A stretch of 64,000 nucleotides of DNA from the NCBI RefSeq assembly GCF_900496975.1, contig NZ_UFQC01000018.1, positions 1-64,000 on the forward strand, read 5' to 3'. Every line of letters starts with the position of its first letter. Position 1 is the stretch's first letter. The DNA comes from Achromobacter veterisilvae. GTDB lineage: Bacteria > Pseudomonadota > Gammaproteobacteria > Burkholderiales > Burkholderiaceae_B. A program made the position numbers and the translations under genes. Below the pieces are notes generated by a model that made no database searches, was not told where the DNA came from, and worked only from the letters and a program-made list of their open reading frames with translations. This document shows, piece after piece, positions 35,582-44,231 of this stretch.

Positions 35582-36595
35582 TCAGGCGGCGCATTGCGCC
35601 AGGTCGAGAATGCGGTGCCAGACGTCATCGGCCAGTTCGATGCCGGTTTCCAGGCGCTGGCGGCGTTCGGCGCGGGCCCGGTCGCCCGGCACCGCGACGG
35701 ACCGCCCGGGCAGCAGGGCGGGGCAGGCGCGGATCTCGTCCAGATAAGCGGAAATGCGGGCGGCGACCGCGCCGGATCCCGCTTCGACCACGATGAAGAC
35801 GTCGCCCTTGTTGCAGGCGGCGCTGGAATCCAGCGTGCCCTTGACCGCCGTGCCGAGCGCGGAGGCCGTCAGGCTGGCGACCAGCAGTTCGAACGCCAGG
35901 CCCAGCGCGTAGCCTTTGGCCTCGCCGAAGGGCGCCAGCGCGCCGGACTTGGCGGCGGCGGCGTCCGTGGTGGGGTTGCCGGCGCCGTCCAGCGCCCAGC
36001 CTGGCTCGAGCGCCCGGCCATGGTTGGCGTAGTCGTGGATCTTGCCCATGGCGACCTGGCTGGTGGCCATGTCCAGCACGAAGGGTTCGTCCTCGGTGGG
36101 CACGCCGATCGCGATGGGGTTGGTGCCGATCAACGCGCGGCGGCCGCCCCAGGGATGAACCAGGGCTTCGCTGGTCGACAGGGCCAGCAGGATCTGGCCT
36201 TCGCGGGCGACCTGTTCCGCATACAGCGCCAGCATGCCGATATGGTTGTTGTTGCTGACCGCCGCGATGGCGATGCCGGTCTCGCGGGCGCGTTCGCGGA
36301 TCTGGTCCAGCGCCGCCAGCGCGATGACGGGGCCGAGACCGCGCTCGCCATCCAGGTCCAGGAAGGCGGGCGAGCGCCAGACGGCTTTGCCGCGGGTCTT
36401 CGGGTCCGCCACGCCGTTATGGATGCGTTCGATGATGCGCGGCAGGCGCAATAGCCCGTGCGAGGCGCGGCCCCGCAGTTCGGCTTCGAGCAGCAGGTTG
36501 GTCTGCGTCGCGGCATGGCCCGCGGGGGTGCCGGCCTGTTCCAGCGCGCGCATGCAGACTTCCCATGCCTCCCCCATTTTTATCGTTGTCGTCAT
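35582..36595 (-). CDS. Ldh-family malate/lactate/sulfolactate dehydrogenase
   Basis: A 337-aa NAD(P)-dependent dehydrogenase of the LDH2/MDH2 family, which oxidises 2-hydroxy acids such as malate, sulfolactate or ureidoglycolate and is unrelated to classical lactate dehydrogenase. It shows RGRASHGLLRLP, SNNNHIGMLALYAE and IGTNPIAIGVP. It is the first gene of the operon and is divergent from the GntR regulator; the shared 109-base gap carries the likely operator. Confidence 0.91.
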   Translation of the reverse strand: MTTTIKMGEAWEVCMRALEQAGTPAGHAATQTNLLLEAELRGRASHGLLRLPRIIERIHNGVADPKTRGKAVWRSPAFLDLDGERGLGPVIALAALDQIRERARETGIAIAAVSNNNHIGMLALYAEQVAREGQILLALSTSEALVHPWGGRRALIGTNPIAIGVPTEDEPFVLDMATSQVAMGKIHDYANHGRALEPGWALDGAGNPTTDAAAAKSGALAPFGEAKGYALGLAFELLVASLTASALGTAVKGTLDSSAACNKGDVFIVVEAGSGAVAARISAYLDEIRACPALLPGRSVAVPGDRARAERRQRLETGIELADDVWHRILDLAQCAA

Positions 36596-36612
36596 AGTCT
36601 CGGTAAGTGGTT

Positions 36613-36645
36613 AAATCCGATCGGATCTGAAATACGATCTGATTT
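36613..36645. promoter_or_regulatory. Candidate GntR/FCD operator
   Basis: AAATCCGATC (36613-36622) and GATCTGATTT (36636-36645) form a 10-bp inverted repeat with one mismatch. The first arm lies within a perfect 12-bp palindrome, ATCCGATCGGAT (36615-36626). The element is AT-rich against a GC-rich background and lies between the dehydrogenase operon and the GntR gene. Confidence 0.5.
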
Positions 36646-36704
36646 ATGCTAACCTCGTAACAAATTGGACGTCAACCGATTATTGGCAAACCTAGGGGAC
36701 AACC

Positions 36705-37424
36705 ATGACGACTCTCTCCCTCGGCTCCACAGCCGCGTCCTCGGCCGCGCCCGGCGGGCCGCGCCTGGGCGAGCGCGTGCGCTCATTGGGCGATGAGGTC
36801 TACGAAACGCTGTTGTCGCAGCTCATTTCCTTGAAGATCGCGCCAGGGATGCGGATCGCGGTGGACGCGCTGGTCCGGGAATTGGGCGTGTCGCAAACGC
36901 CGATCCGCGCCGCGCTGATCCGGCTGGAAACGGAAGGCCTGGTCGTGAAGACGCACCACGTGGGCTACAGCGCCGCGCCCATGCCGTCGCGCCGCCGCTT
37001 CGAGCAGATGTATGAACTGCGCCTGCAACTGGAACCGTTCGGAGCCAGCCTGGCCGCGCAACGCATGACGGACGCGTCGCGCCAGCAATTGGCGGCGCTG
37101 TCGGCCGCGATGAGCGCGCCGAGCGCCGACGACGCGCGCGTGGCCTACGGCAAGTTCGCCGTGCTGGACGCGCAATTCCATTCCTGGATTGCGGAGCAAA
37201 GCGGCAATGAACTGCTGGCCGAGGCGCTCGCGCGGCTGTATGCGCACACGCATTTGTTCCGGCTGCGCTTCCATTCCCGGGTGACGGAAGAGGCCGTGAC
37301 CGAACATGCGCGCATCGTGCAGGCGCTGGACCGGCGCGATGCCGACGGCGCCCAGGCCGCCATGCGCGACCATATCCTGCGGTCGCGCGAACGCATGGCG
37401 CCATTCTTCGAAATGCTGGATTGA
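36705..37424 (+). CDS. GntR/FCD-family transcriptional regulator
   Basis: A 239-aa regulator with an N-terminal winged helix (recognition region VDALVRELGVSQTPIRAALIRLE) and a C-terminal all-helical FCD domain with the metal/ligand-binding residues typical of carboxylate sensors. It is divergent from the Bug-dehydrogenase operon and most likely represses it until the acid substrate or a metabolite binds. Confidence 0.92.
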   Translation: MTTLSLGSTAASSAAPGGPRLGERVRSLGDEVYETLLSQLISLKIAPGMRIAVDALVRELGVSQTPIRAALIRLETEGLVVKTHHVGYSAAPMPSRRRFEQMYELRLQLEPFGASLAAQRMTDASRQQLAALSAAMSAPSADDARVAYGKFAVLDAQFHSWIAEQSGNELLAEALARLYAHTHLFRLRFHSRVTEEAVTEHARIVQALDRRDADGAQAAMRDHILRSRERMAPFFEMLD

Positions 37425-37560
37425 GGCATGGCACGCCGTCGCCGGCGGGCCGAAGCTGTGTCATATTCCCCTTCTTTGAAAAGCCAGGCAGGGGCGCGCG
37501 CATGATGGGCAACGGAAAAGAAGCGGTGGAGAACGTCCGGCTGCGGCCGGCGCTTGCGGC

Positions 37561-38481
37561 ATGAAGGGATCCCGGAATTCGCTGGTTACGCTGCGGATTT
37601 TCCTGTCCGCGGCGCGCAGCCTCAATTTCAGCCGCAGCGCGGAAGAACTGCACCTGACCCAGAGCGCGGTGAGCAAGCACATCGGCGCGTTGGAAGATCG
37701 CCTGGGCACGGCGCTGTTCAAGCGCTTGCCCAACGGGCTGCGGCTGACGCATGCCGGCGCGCTTTACCTGGAACGGATCAGCGCCGCCGTGCGCCTGATC
37801 GACGAGGCCGACGCGCTGGTGGCGCATCCCATGTCGCGCGTGGCGCTGAACGTCGCGGTGTCTCCGTCGTTCGCGCAGTTCTGCCTGATTCCCGGGCTGG
37901 CCGAGTTCTTTGCCCTGCACCCGGAAGTGCGGGTCAACGTAAGGCCGCGCCTGCTGTACGGCCGCGATCAGGCCGAGCGCTTCGATGCCGAGATCCAGTT
38001 GCATACCGGCCACGTGGCGGGCATGTCGGCGCGATACCTGTGCGGCCGCGAGATGACGCTCGTGGCCGCGCCTTCCCTGCTGGCGCGCCATCCGGTGCGC
38101 ACCGTCGAGGACCTCGACGGGGTGCCGTTGTTGAAGCGCGCGCAGCGCGGCTATAGCTGGGACGAATGGCGCGCCGACGTGGCGCCGCTCTGGGCCGGCG
38201 CGCCGGCCACGGCGCCCGAGTACGAAGGGTTTTCCGTGCTGCTGCCCGCCGTCCTCCACGGGCTGGGCGCCGCCATCGTGCCGGTGTGCATGGTCCTTTC
38301 GCACTTGGAATCGGGGCAGTTGGCGCGCCCCTTGGGCGAATCGGTCGAGGGCCGCTACGGCTATTACCTGATGCAGCCCCGTCCCAACGTGGGAGGGGCC
38401 TATGCCGACGCCTTCTGCGATTGGGTGGCGGAACGGGCCGCGGCGTTCAACGCGCAGGTGCGGGCGTATCTGGCGCGCTGA
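37561..38481 (+). CDS. LysR-family regulator (GcvA-like)
   Basis: A 306-aa LysR regulator. The N-terminal helix-turn-helix LRIFLSAARSLNFSRSAEELHLTQSAVSKHI and the substrate-binding domain are of GcvA/AmpR style. It is followed on the same strand, after 121 bases, by a Bug receptor and an M28 peptidase. Those are its likely targets, although LysR regulators are more often divergent from theirs. Confidence 0.91.
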   Translation: MKGSRNSLVTLRIFLSAARSLNFSRSAEELHLTQSAVSKHIGALEDRLGTALFKRLPNGLRLTHAGALYLERISAAVRLIDEADALVAHPMSRVALNVAVSPSFAQFCLIPGLAEFFALHPEVRVNVRPRLLYGRDQAERFDAEIQLHTGHVAGMSARYLCGREMTLVAAPSLLARHPVRTVEDLDGVPLLKRAQRGYSWDEWRADVAPLWAGAPATAPEYEGFSVLLPAVLHGLGAAIVPVCMVLSHLESGQLARPLGESVEGRYGYYLMQPRPNVGGAYADAFCDWVAERAAAFNAQVRAYLAR

Positions 38482-38602
38482 GCGGGCAGCGGTCGCCGGT
38501 ATTCCACTGTGGAATGCCCCATGCGCATATGTCCTTTGCGCGGGCCGGCCGGGAGCCGCCAGAATGGCCGGACCCTAGCGACCTACTGGTTCGATCCACA
38601 CC

Positions 38603-39592
38603 ATGAACATGTCCAAGTTCCCGCGCATCGCCCGCATCCTGCCCGCGTTGGCCGTGGCCGCGCTTTTTGCCGGCGCGCCGGCGCAGGCCGAGTATCCCGA
38701 CAAACCCGTGCGCCTGATCGTGCCCTATGCCACGGGAGGCAGTTCGGACGTCATCGCGCGCGGCATCAGCGATCAACTGAGCGCGGCCCTGGGCCAGCCC
38801 GTCGTGGTGGAGAACCGCGCGGGCGCGGGATCGATGATCGGCACCGCCTACGTGGCGGGCGAAGCCGCCGACGGCTACACGCTGCTGCTGGCCGACGTGC
38901 CGTTCACCATCGTGCCCGCGCTGTATGGCGACCGCGTCAAGTATGACGCGCGGAAGGGCTTCGCGCCGATCTCGCTGCTGGGCCTGTCCCCCATGTACCT
39001 GTTCGTCAATCCCCGTTTCGAGGGCAAGACGGTGCCGGCGTTGATCGCGGCCGCCAAGGACAAGCCCGGGTCCATTTCCATCGGTTCCGGCGGCAACGGT
39101 TCGCTGACGCATCTGATGGCCGAGCTGTTCATGCTGAACACGGGCAGCAGGCTCGTGCATATTCCCTATAAAGGGGCGTCGGCTTCCGTCAATGACCTGG
39201 CGGGCGGCCAGATCCAGGTGAGCTTCACCACCATGCCCACGGCCGCCGCGCTCTACCAGGGGGGCAAGATCGCGCCGATCGCCGTGTCCTCGCCGGCGCG
39301 CGAGGCCGCCACGCCCGATGTGCCGACTTTCGAGGAACTGGGCCTGCCGAAGCTGACAGTGCAAAGCTGGTGGGGCCTCATGGCGCCGGCAGGCACGCCC
39401 AAACCGGTGCTCGACAAGCTGGAAAGCGCCATGAAGACCGTCATGCAGTCCGCGCCCGTCAAGCAGCGGCTGGGCAGCGTCGGCGTGGCGGCGCCGCCTG
39501 ACGCGGGCGCCGAGGCGCTGACCCGGTTGCTGAACGCCGACTTCGACCGTTGGCAGGACGTGGTCCAGCGCGCGGGCATCAAGTTCGAGTGA
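38603..39592 (+). CDS. Bug-family periplasmic solute receptor
   Basis: A 329-aa TctC/Bug receptor with signal peptide ending GAPAQA|E and YPDKPVRLIVPYATGGSSD. Its neighbour downstream is a zinc aminopeptidase-type protein, so the bound ligand could be a peptide-like or amide-bearing carboxylate. No membrane partner is encoded nearby. A second in-frame ATG at 38609 is possible. Confidence 0.93.
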   Translation: MNMSKFPRIARILPALAVAALFAGAPAQAEYPDKPVRLIVPYATGGSSDVIARGISDQLSAALGQPVVVENRAGAGSMIGTAYVAGEAADGYTLLLADVPFTIVPALYGDRVKYDARKGFAPISLLGLSPMYLFVNPRFEGKTVPALIAAAKDKPGSISIGSGGNGSLTHLMAELFMLNTGSRLVHIPYKGASASVNDLAGGQIQVSFTTMPTAAALYQGGKIAPIAVSSPAREAATPDVPTFEELGLPKLTVQSWWGLMAPAGTPKPVLDKLESAMKTVMQSAPVKQRLGSVGVAAPPDAGAEALTRLLNADFDRWQDVVQRAGIKFE

Positions 39593-39678
39593 CGCGCGGG
39601 CCCGACGTCCGCCGCCTTCCCCCAACGCGGTCGCCGCCGTCCCGACGGACGCCGGCGCCGGAACACGAGACATCCAAG

Positions 39679-40956
39679 ATGGAACCCTGGCTTCATGCCG
39701 CCGCCCATGACGCGGCGCTGATGAGTGATTTCGAGACGGTCTGCTCCTTTGGCGGACGCATGTCCGGCAGCGGGCAGGATGACGCCGCCATGGAGTGGGC
39801 CATGGGCCGGGCGCGGCAGGCCGCGTCCACCGCGCAGTTGCTGACCGTGCCCTACGACGGCTGGCGCTGCGAGCTGGCGAGCCTTGACCTGTTGGGGGCG
39901 GCGCCGCAGCCGCTGGCCTGCCGCCCTCTGTTGCGTTCGGCGTCCACGCCGGCCGGCGGGCTGGAACTGGAGGTGGTTGACGCGGGAGCGGGCCGCCCCG
40001 ACGATTTCGCCCGGCTTGGCGCGGCCGCGCGCGGCCGCGCCGTGCTCGTGCGCCACGAATACCCGTTCACCGGCGACCATGTGCATCGCCGCCGCAAGTA
40101 CGACATGGCGGTGGAGGCGGGCGCCGCGGCGTTCCTGATCGCCAACAACGTGCCCGGGCAGGGCGTGCTGTCGGGTTCCTCGGGCAGGCCGCGCGGCGGC
40201 GCCGGCATCCCCGCCATGTATATCGATCATGAAGGCGGCGCGGCGCTGGCGGCGGCCTGCGCGGCCGGCGCGGCGCGTGTGCGCATCGTGGCCAGGGGCA
40301 GCGAGATCGACGATGCGCGCGCCAGTGTCGGCATCGCGGAAATCGCGGGCGGGCGCGACGGCGTGATCGTCATCAGCGCCCATATGGACGGCCATGACCT
40401 GGGCACGAGCGCGCTGGACAACGGCACGGGCGTGGCGGCGGCGTTGGCCGCGTTCCGGGCCCTGTCGGCGCGCGTCGGACCGGATACGCCCAGCCTGCGG
40501 CTCTGTTTTTTCTGCGCCGAGGAATGGGCGTTGACCGGCTCGGCGCGCTACCTGGCGGACCTTGCTCCCGCGGAGCGGGCGCGCATCAAGCTCGACATCA
40601 ACCTCGATACGGTGGCCGGCGATGCGGCCTTGACCGCGCTGATCAGCGATTTCCCGGCGCTGGCGCCGGTGGTGCAGGCGGCCGCCGAAGCCAGCGGCGT
40701 GCCGGTGGCCACGTGGCTGCCGCTGATGCCGAACTCCGACCATGCCAACTTCGCGCGCCACGGCATTCCGGCGTTGCGCCTGCTGGCGGGATTCGGCAAG
40801 CCGGAGTCGCGGGTCAACAATATCCTGTCGGCGGGCGACGTGCCCGGCATCATCGAGGAAGCCGAACTGCGCCAGGCCGTGGCGGTCACTTGCGCGATGG
40901 CCGACGCGGCGCTGCGCATGAGCGACGCCCAGCTCGCATCCCTGGCGTCGAGATAA
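39679..40956 (+). CDS. M28-family zinc peptidase with PA-like insert
   Basis: A 425-aa co-catalytic zinc peptidase. The metal and catalytic residues appear as H235 in SAHMDGHD, D247 in SALDNGTG, E281-E282 in CAEEW, D310 in INLDTV and a final His in PNSDHANFARHG. Residues about 115-200 look like a protease-associated domain. No signal peptide is visible, so it probably acts in the cytoplasm on imported peptides or N-acyl compounds. It follows the Bug receptor by 86 bases and is likely in the same operon. Confidence 0.85.
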   Translation: MEPWLHAAAHDAALMSDFETVCSFGGRMSGSGQDDAAMEWAMGRARQAASTAQLLTVPYDGWRCELASLDLLGAAPQPLACRPLLRSASTPAGGLELEVVDAGAGRPDDFARLGAAARGRAVLVRHEYPFTGDHVHRRRKYDMAVEAGAAAFLIANNVPGQGVLSGSSGRPRGGAGIPAMYIDHEGGAALAAACAAGAARVRIVARGSEIDDARASVGIAEIAGGRDGVIVISAHMDGHDLGTSALDNGTGVAAALAAFRALSARVGPDTPSLRLCFFCAEEWALTGSARYLADLAPAERARIKLDINLDTVAGDAALTALISDFPALAPVVQAAAEASGVPVATWLPLMPNSDHANFARHGIPALRLLAGFGKPESRVNNILSAGDVPGIIEEAELRQAVAVTCAMADAALRMSDAQLASLASR

Positions 40957-41019
40957 GGGCGGCGAGGGCGGGCAGCGAGCCGGGCCGGCGGACCATGCCG
41001 GCCCCGAGCGGCCTCGGCG

Positions 41020-41760
41020 TCAGTATTGGCCCCCGTTCATGGCGACGTTGCTTCCCGTCATGAAGGCCGCCAGGTCACTGCAGATGAAAGCGACGAGCGC
41101 GGCGATTTCCTCGGGCCTGCCCAGGCGGCCGACGGGGATCTGGGGCAGCACCTTGTCGCGCAGGACATCGGGCGCCACGGCCGCCACCATCGGGGTATCC
41201 AGATAGCCGGGCGATACCGTGTTGACGGTTATGCCCTTGCGCGCGACTTCCAGCGCCAGGGACTTGGTAAAGCCATGGATGCCGGCCTTGGCCGCGGCGT
41301 AGTTGGTCTGGCCGAACGCGCCCTTGAAGCCGTTGACCGAGGAAATGTTGACGATCCGTCCCCAGCCCCGCTCCACCATGCCGTCCAGCAAGGGCTGAGT
41401 CATGTTGAACATGGAGTCCAGATTGGTGCGCAGCACCGCGTTCCAGTCGTCGAGGGGCATCTTGCGCAGGCTGGCGTCGCGCGTGACGCCGGCATTGTTC
41501 ACGAGGATGTCGATGGCATGCCCGTCGGCGGCGAGGGCGGCGGCCAGTTGCCGGCATGAGTCGTAATCGGCCACGTCCACGGGATAGGCGAGGAATTCCC
41601 TCCCCGCGGCTTTCTGCGTGTCCAGCCACGCCTGTACCTTGGGGCTGTGCCGGTGGCAGGTAAGGATGACCTTGTGGCCGGCGTCATGGAGCGCATGGGC
41701 CACGGCCTGGCCCAGCGCGCCCATGCCTCCCGTGACGAGCGCGGTGTGCTTAGCTTCCAT
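41020..41760 (-). CDS. phbB: Acetoacetyl-CoA reductase
   Basis: NADPH-dependent short-chain dehydrogenase that makes (R)-3-hydroxybutyryl-CoA, the monomer for PHB. The 246-aa protein has a nucleotide motif TGGMGALGQA, NNAGVTRD, the catalytic serine-tyrosine-lysine set in NISSVNGFKGAFGQTNYAAAKAG, and PGYLDTPM. FKGAFGQTNY is characteristic of PhaB. It is the last gene of the PHA operon and its start overlaps the phasin-like gene by 11 bases. No phaA thiolase is present here. Confidence 0.95.
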   Translation of the reverse strand: MEAKHTALVTGGMGALGQAVAHALHDAGHKVILTCHRHSPKVQAWLDTQKAAGREFLAYPVDVADYDSCRQLAAALAADGHAIDILVNNAGVTRDASLRKMPLDDWNAVLRTNLDSMFNMTQPLLDGMVERGWGRIVNISSVNGFKGAFGQTNYAAAKAGIHGFTKSLALEVARKGITVNTVSPGYLDTPMVAAVAPDVLRDKVLPQIPVGRLGRPEEIAALVAFICSDLAAFMTGSNVAMNGGQY

Positions 41761-42226
41761 GCCGTTCTCCCGAAGCTTGCTGCGGCTGGGCGGAGGAGGT
41801 CATTTGTTGGGCCATGGCGGTCCAGATATTCTCGGCGGGAACGTTTATCAGCGCGTTGCAGGCGCAGGCGCTATCGTGCTGCCAGGTATTCATGGCTTCG
41901 GACAGGCCCGCGGCGAGCGTGGCCTGTTCCGACAAGGCGGCGTGCGTGACGGCTTCGGCGGCGTTCAGGCGCGCCTGCCATTGGCGCTGCGCGGCTTCGC
42001 CCAGGGCGGGCGCCAGGGTTTTCCAGCTTGGCGTCTCCGGCAGGGGCGCGAACGCGGCTTGGCAGAAGTAGGCGTGTTCGTCCCAGATCCGCTGTCCCAG
42101 CTCGGCCCAGCGGGCCTGGCTTTCCTGGGCCAGCGAGGCCAGGCGCTGGCAAAAGGCGAGGTTGGCGCCCAGCATCGAGGCCGGGGCCGCGGGAGGACTG
42201 GCGGGGGCTGCTATGGCTTTCTTCAT
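41750..42226 (-). CDS. Phasin-like PHA-granule protein
   Basis: A 158-aa helical, Ala- and Gln-rich protein between phaC and phbB. Segments such as FCQRLASLAQESQARWAELGQRI have the heptad-like pattern of phasins, which coat PHA granules and control their size. ATG 42226 is chosen because upstream sequence is low-complexity leader. Assignment rests on composition and position rather than on a strong motif. Confidence 0.75.
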   Translation of the reverse strand: MKKAIAAPASPPAAPASMLGANLAFCQRLASLAQESQARWAELGQRIWDEHAYFCQAAFAPLPETPSWKTLAPALGEAAQRQWQARLNAAEAVTHAALSEQATLAAGLSEAMNTWQHDSACACNALINVPAENIWTAMAQQMTSSAQPQQASGERHGS

Positions 42227-42303
42227 GATCCGTCCTTGCAAAGTGTGTGAAAAGGAGGGCTCTCGTTCAGGCGGACTGGCCGAGGGTCTAGCGAAAACGC
42301 AGG

Positions 42304-44043
42304 CTACGTCTCCAGCACATAAGTCCCGGGCGCGGGGTCCAATACCGGCAGGCCGCGGCGGGGCGCACCCATGGCGGGCGGCTTGGCATTGGCCGGCCCC
42401 GACTGGCTGTCCAGCCATTGCAGCCAGGCAGGCCACCACGAGCCTTCCTGTTGCGGCACCTGCGCCAGCCAGTCATCGGCGGTGAGACTGGTCTGGTTCG
42501 CCGGCCGGCACAGGATGCGGTAGGCGCGGCGCGGATGGCCGGGCTCGCTCACGATGCCGGCGTTGTGGCCGCCGGTGGTCAGCAGGAAGGTCAGGGGCGC
42601 GGGACTGAGGTAGTGCAGCTTGTAGACCGAACGCCACGGCGCGACGTGGTCGGTCTCGGTGCTTACCGAGAAAATGGGCAGGCGCAGGTCGCCGAGCATG
42701 ACGGGCCGGCCGCCCACTTCGTAGCGGTTCTGGGCAAGATCGTTGTTCAGGAAAAGCCGGCGCAGGTATTGCCCGTGCATGCGCGCGGGCATGCGCGTGG
42801 CGTCGGCGTTCCAGGCCATGAGGTCGGACATGGGGCGGCGCCTGCCCAGCAGGTAGTCGTTGACCATGCGCGACCACAGCAGGTCGTACGAACGCAGCAT
42901 CTGGAAGGCGCCCGCCATCTGGCCGGCACGCAGATAGCCGGTGCGCGCCATCTGCGCTTCCAGCATGCTGACCTGGCTTTCGTCGATGAACAGGCCCAGT
43001 TCGCCGGGTTCGCTGAAATCGGTCTGGGCGGTGAACAGCGACAGGCTGGCGAGCCGGTCGTCGCCGTCGCGCGCCATGGCGGCCGCGGCGATGGCCAGCA
43101 GCGTGCCGCCCAGGCAATAGCCGGTGGCATGCACGCGGCGGCGCGGCACGATGGCGGCCACCGTGTCCAGCGCCGCGCCGATGCCCAGGCTGAGATAGTC
43201 GTCCATGCCCAGGTCGCGGTGGGACGCGTCCGGATTCTTCCACGACACGCAGAACACCGTGTAGCCCTGGTTGACCAGGTAGCGGATGAGCGAGTTGTGC
43301 GGCGAGAGGTCCAGAATGTAGTACTTCATGATCCAGGCCGGCACCACCAGGATCGGCTCGGGATGGACGGTCTTGGTCGCGGGCTCGTATTGCAGCAATT
43401 CGATAAGGCGGTTGCGGAGCACCACCTTGCCGGGGGTGATGGCGACTTCCTTGCCCGGGCGGAAATGGTCGGCGCCCGCCGGCGGCTGGCCCGCCATTTC
43501 GCGCAGCACGTCCTCGGCGGCGTTGCGCGCGCCGCGCGCGAGGTTGGCGCCGGCTTCTTCCCACGTCTGGCGGATGACCACCGGATTGGTGAGCGGGATG
43601 TTCCCCGGGGAGAGCACGTCCAGCCACTGCCGCGCGGCGAAGGCCGCCACCTGGGCATGGTGGGGATCGACGCCGGGCACGCCGCTCGTGGCGGTCTCCC
43701 ACCATTGCTGCGCGAGCAGGAATTGCTGGTGATAGACATTGAAGGGCCAGCGTTGCCAGGCGGCGTCGGCGAAGCGCCGGTCCGTGGAGGGCAAGGGGGC
43801 CGATCCGTCGCCGGCGCACTGGGCCAGCAGATACTGGCCCAGCATGCCGGCCTGGTGCAGGGCCAATTCGGTCAGGGCAAGGCGCTTGCCCGGGGCATTG
43901 GCGAGGTGCGCGGCCCAGTCCGTCCAGGCAAGCAGCCCCGCGGCGGGCGAGAAGGACGCGGTCCAGCGCGCCAGCGCCGCCTTGGCCGCCGTGTCCAGAG
44001 CCTGGGCGGTATTGTCCGGTGAGGGGGGCGCGCGCTTGCTCAT
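42304..44043 (-). CDS. phaC: Class I polyhydroxyalkanoate synthase
   Basis: Polymerises 3-hydroxyacyl-CoA into PHA on the granule surface. The 579-aa protein has the PhaC N-terminal domain and the alpha/beta-hydrolase core. The lipase-like box is GYCLGG with nucleophile C310, and the triad is completed by D465 (TETDHVAP) and H493 (GGHNAGIV). It heads the operon phaC - phasin - phbB. Length and lack of a phaE partner indicate class I, which makes short-chain polymers such as PHB. Confidence 0.96.
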   Translation of the reverse strand: MSKRAPPSPDNTAQALDTAAKAALARWTASFSPAAGLLAWTDWAAHLANAPGKRLALTELALHQAGMLGQYLLAQCAGDGSAPLPSTDRRFADAAWQRWPFNVYHQQFLLAQQWWETATSGVPGVDPHHAQVAAFAARQWLDVLSPGNIPLTNPVVIRQTWEEAGANLARGARNAAEDVLREMAGQPPAGADHFRPGKEVAITPGKVVLRNRLIELLQYEPATKTVHPEPILVVPAWIMKYYILDLSPHNSLIRYLVNQGYTVFCVSWKNPDASHRDLGMDDYLSLGIGAALDTVAAIVPRRRVHATGYCLGGTLLAIAAAAMARDGDDRLASLSLFTAQTDFSEPGELGLFIDESQVSMLEAQMARTGYLRAGQMAGAFQMLRSYDLLWSRMVNDYLLGRRRPMSDLMAWNADATRMPARMHGQYLRRLFLNNDLAQNRYEVGGRPVMLGDLRLPIFSVSTETDHVAPWRSVYKLHYLSPAPLTFLLTTGGHNAGIVSEPGHPRRAYRILCRPANQTSLTADDWLAQVPQQEGSWWPAWLQWLDSQSGPANAKPPAMGAPRRGLPVLDPAPGTYVLET

Positions 44044-44231
44044 CTATCTGCCACCTTTTTCGTTGCGGCGCGGGGGGGAGCGCCGCTTGATAAGCAGGAT
44101 TAACTCGATTGTGCCTGGATTGCGGGCGGATTTCTTTCGCCTGCCAGATGATTATCGGCCAAAACCGACTGGGACTTCCTCGACGGAGATCAAGACCGTG
44201 GCAGATAAGCCGGCGGCCGATGGCGCCACCC

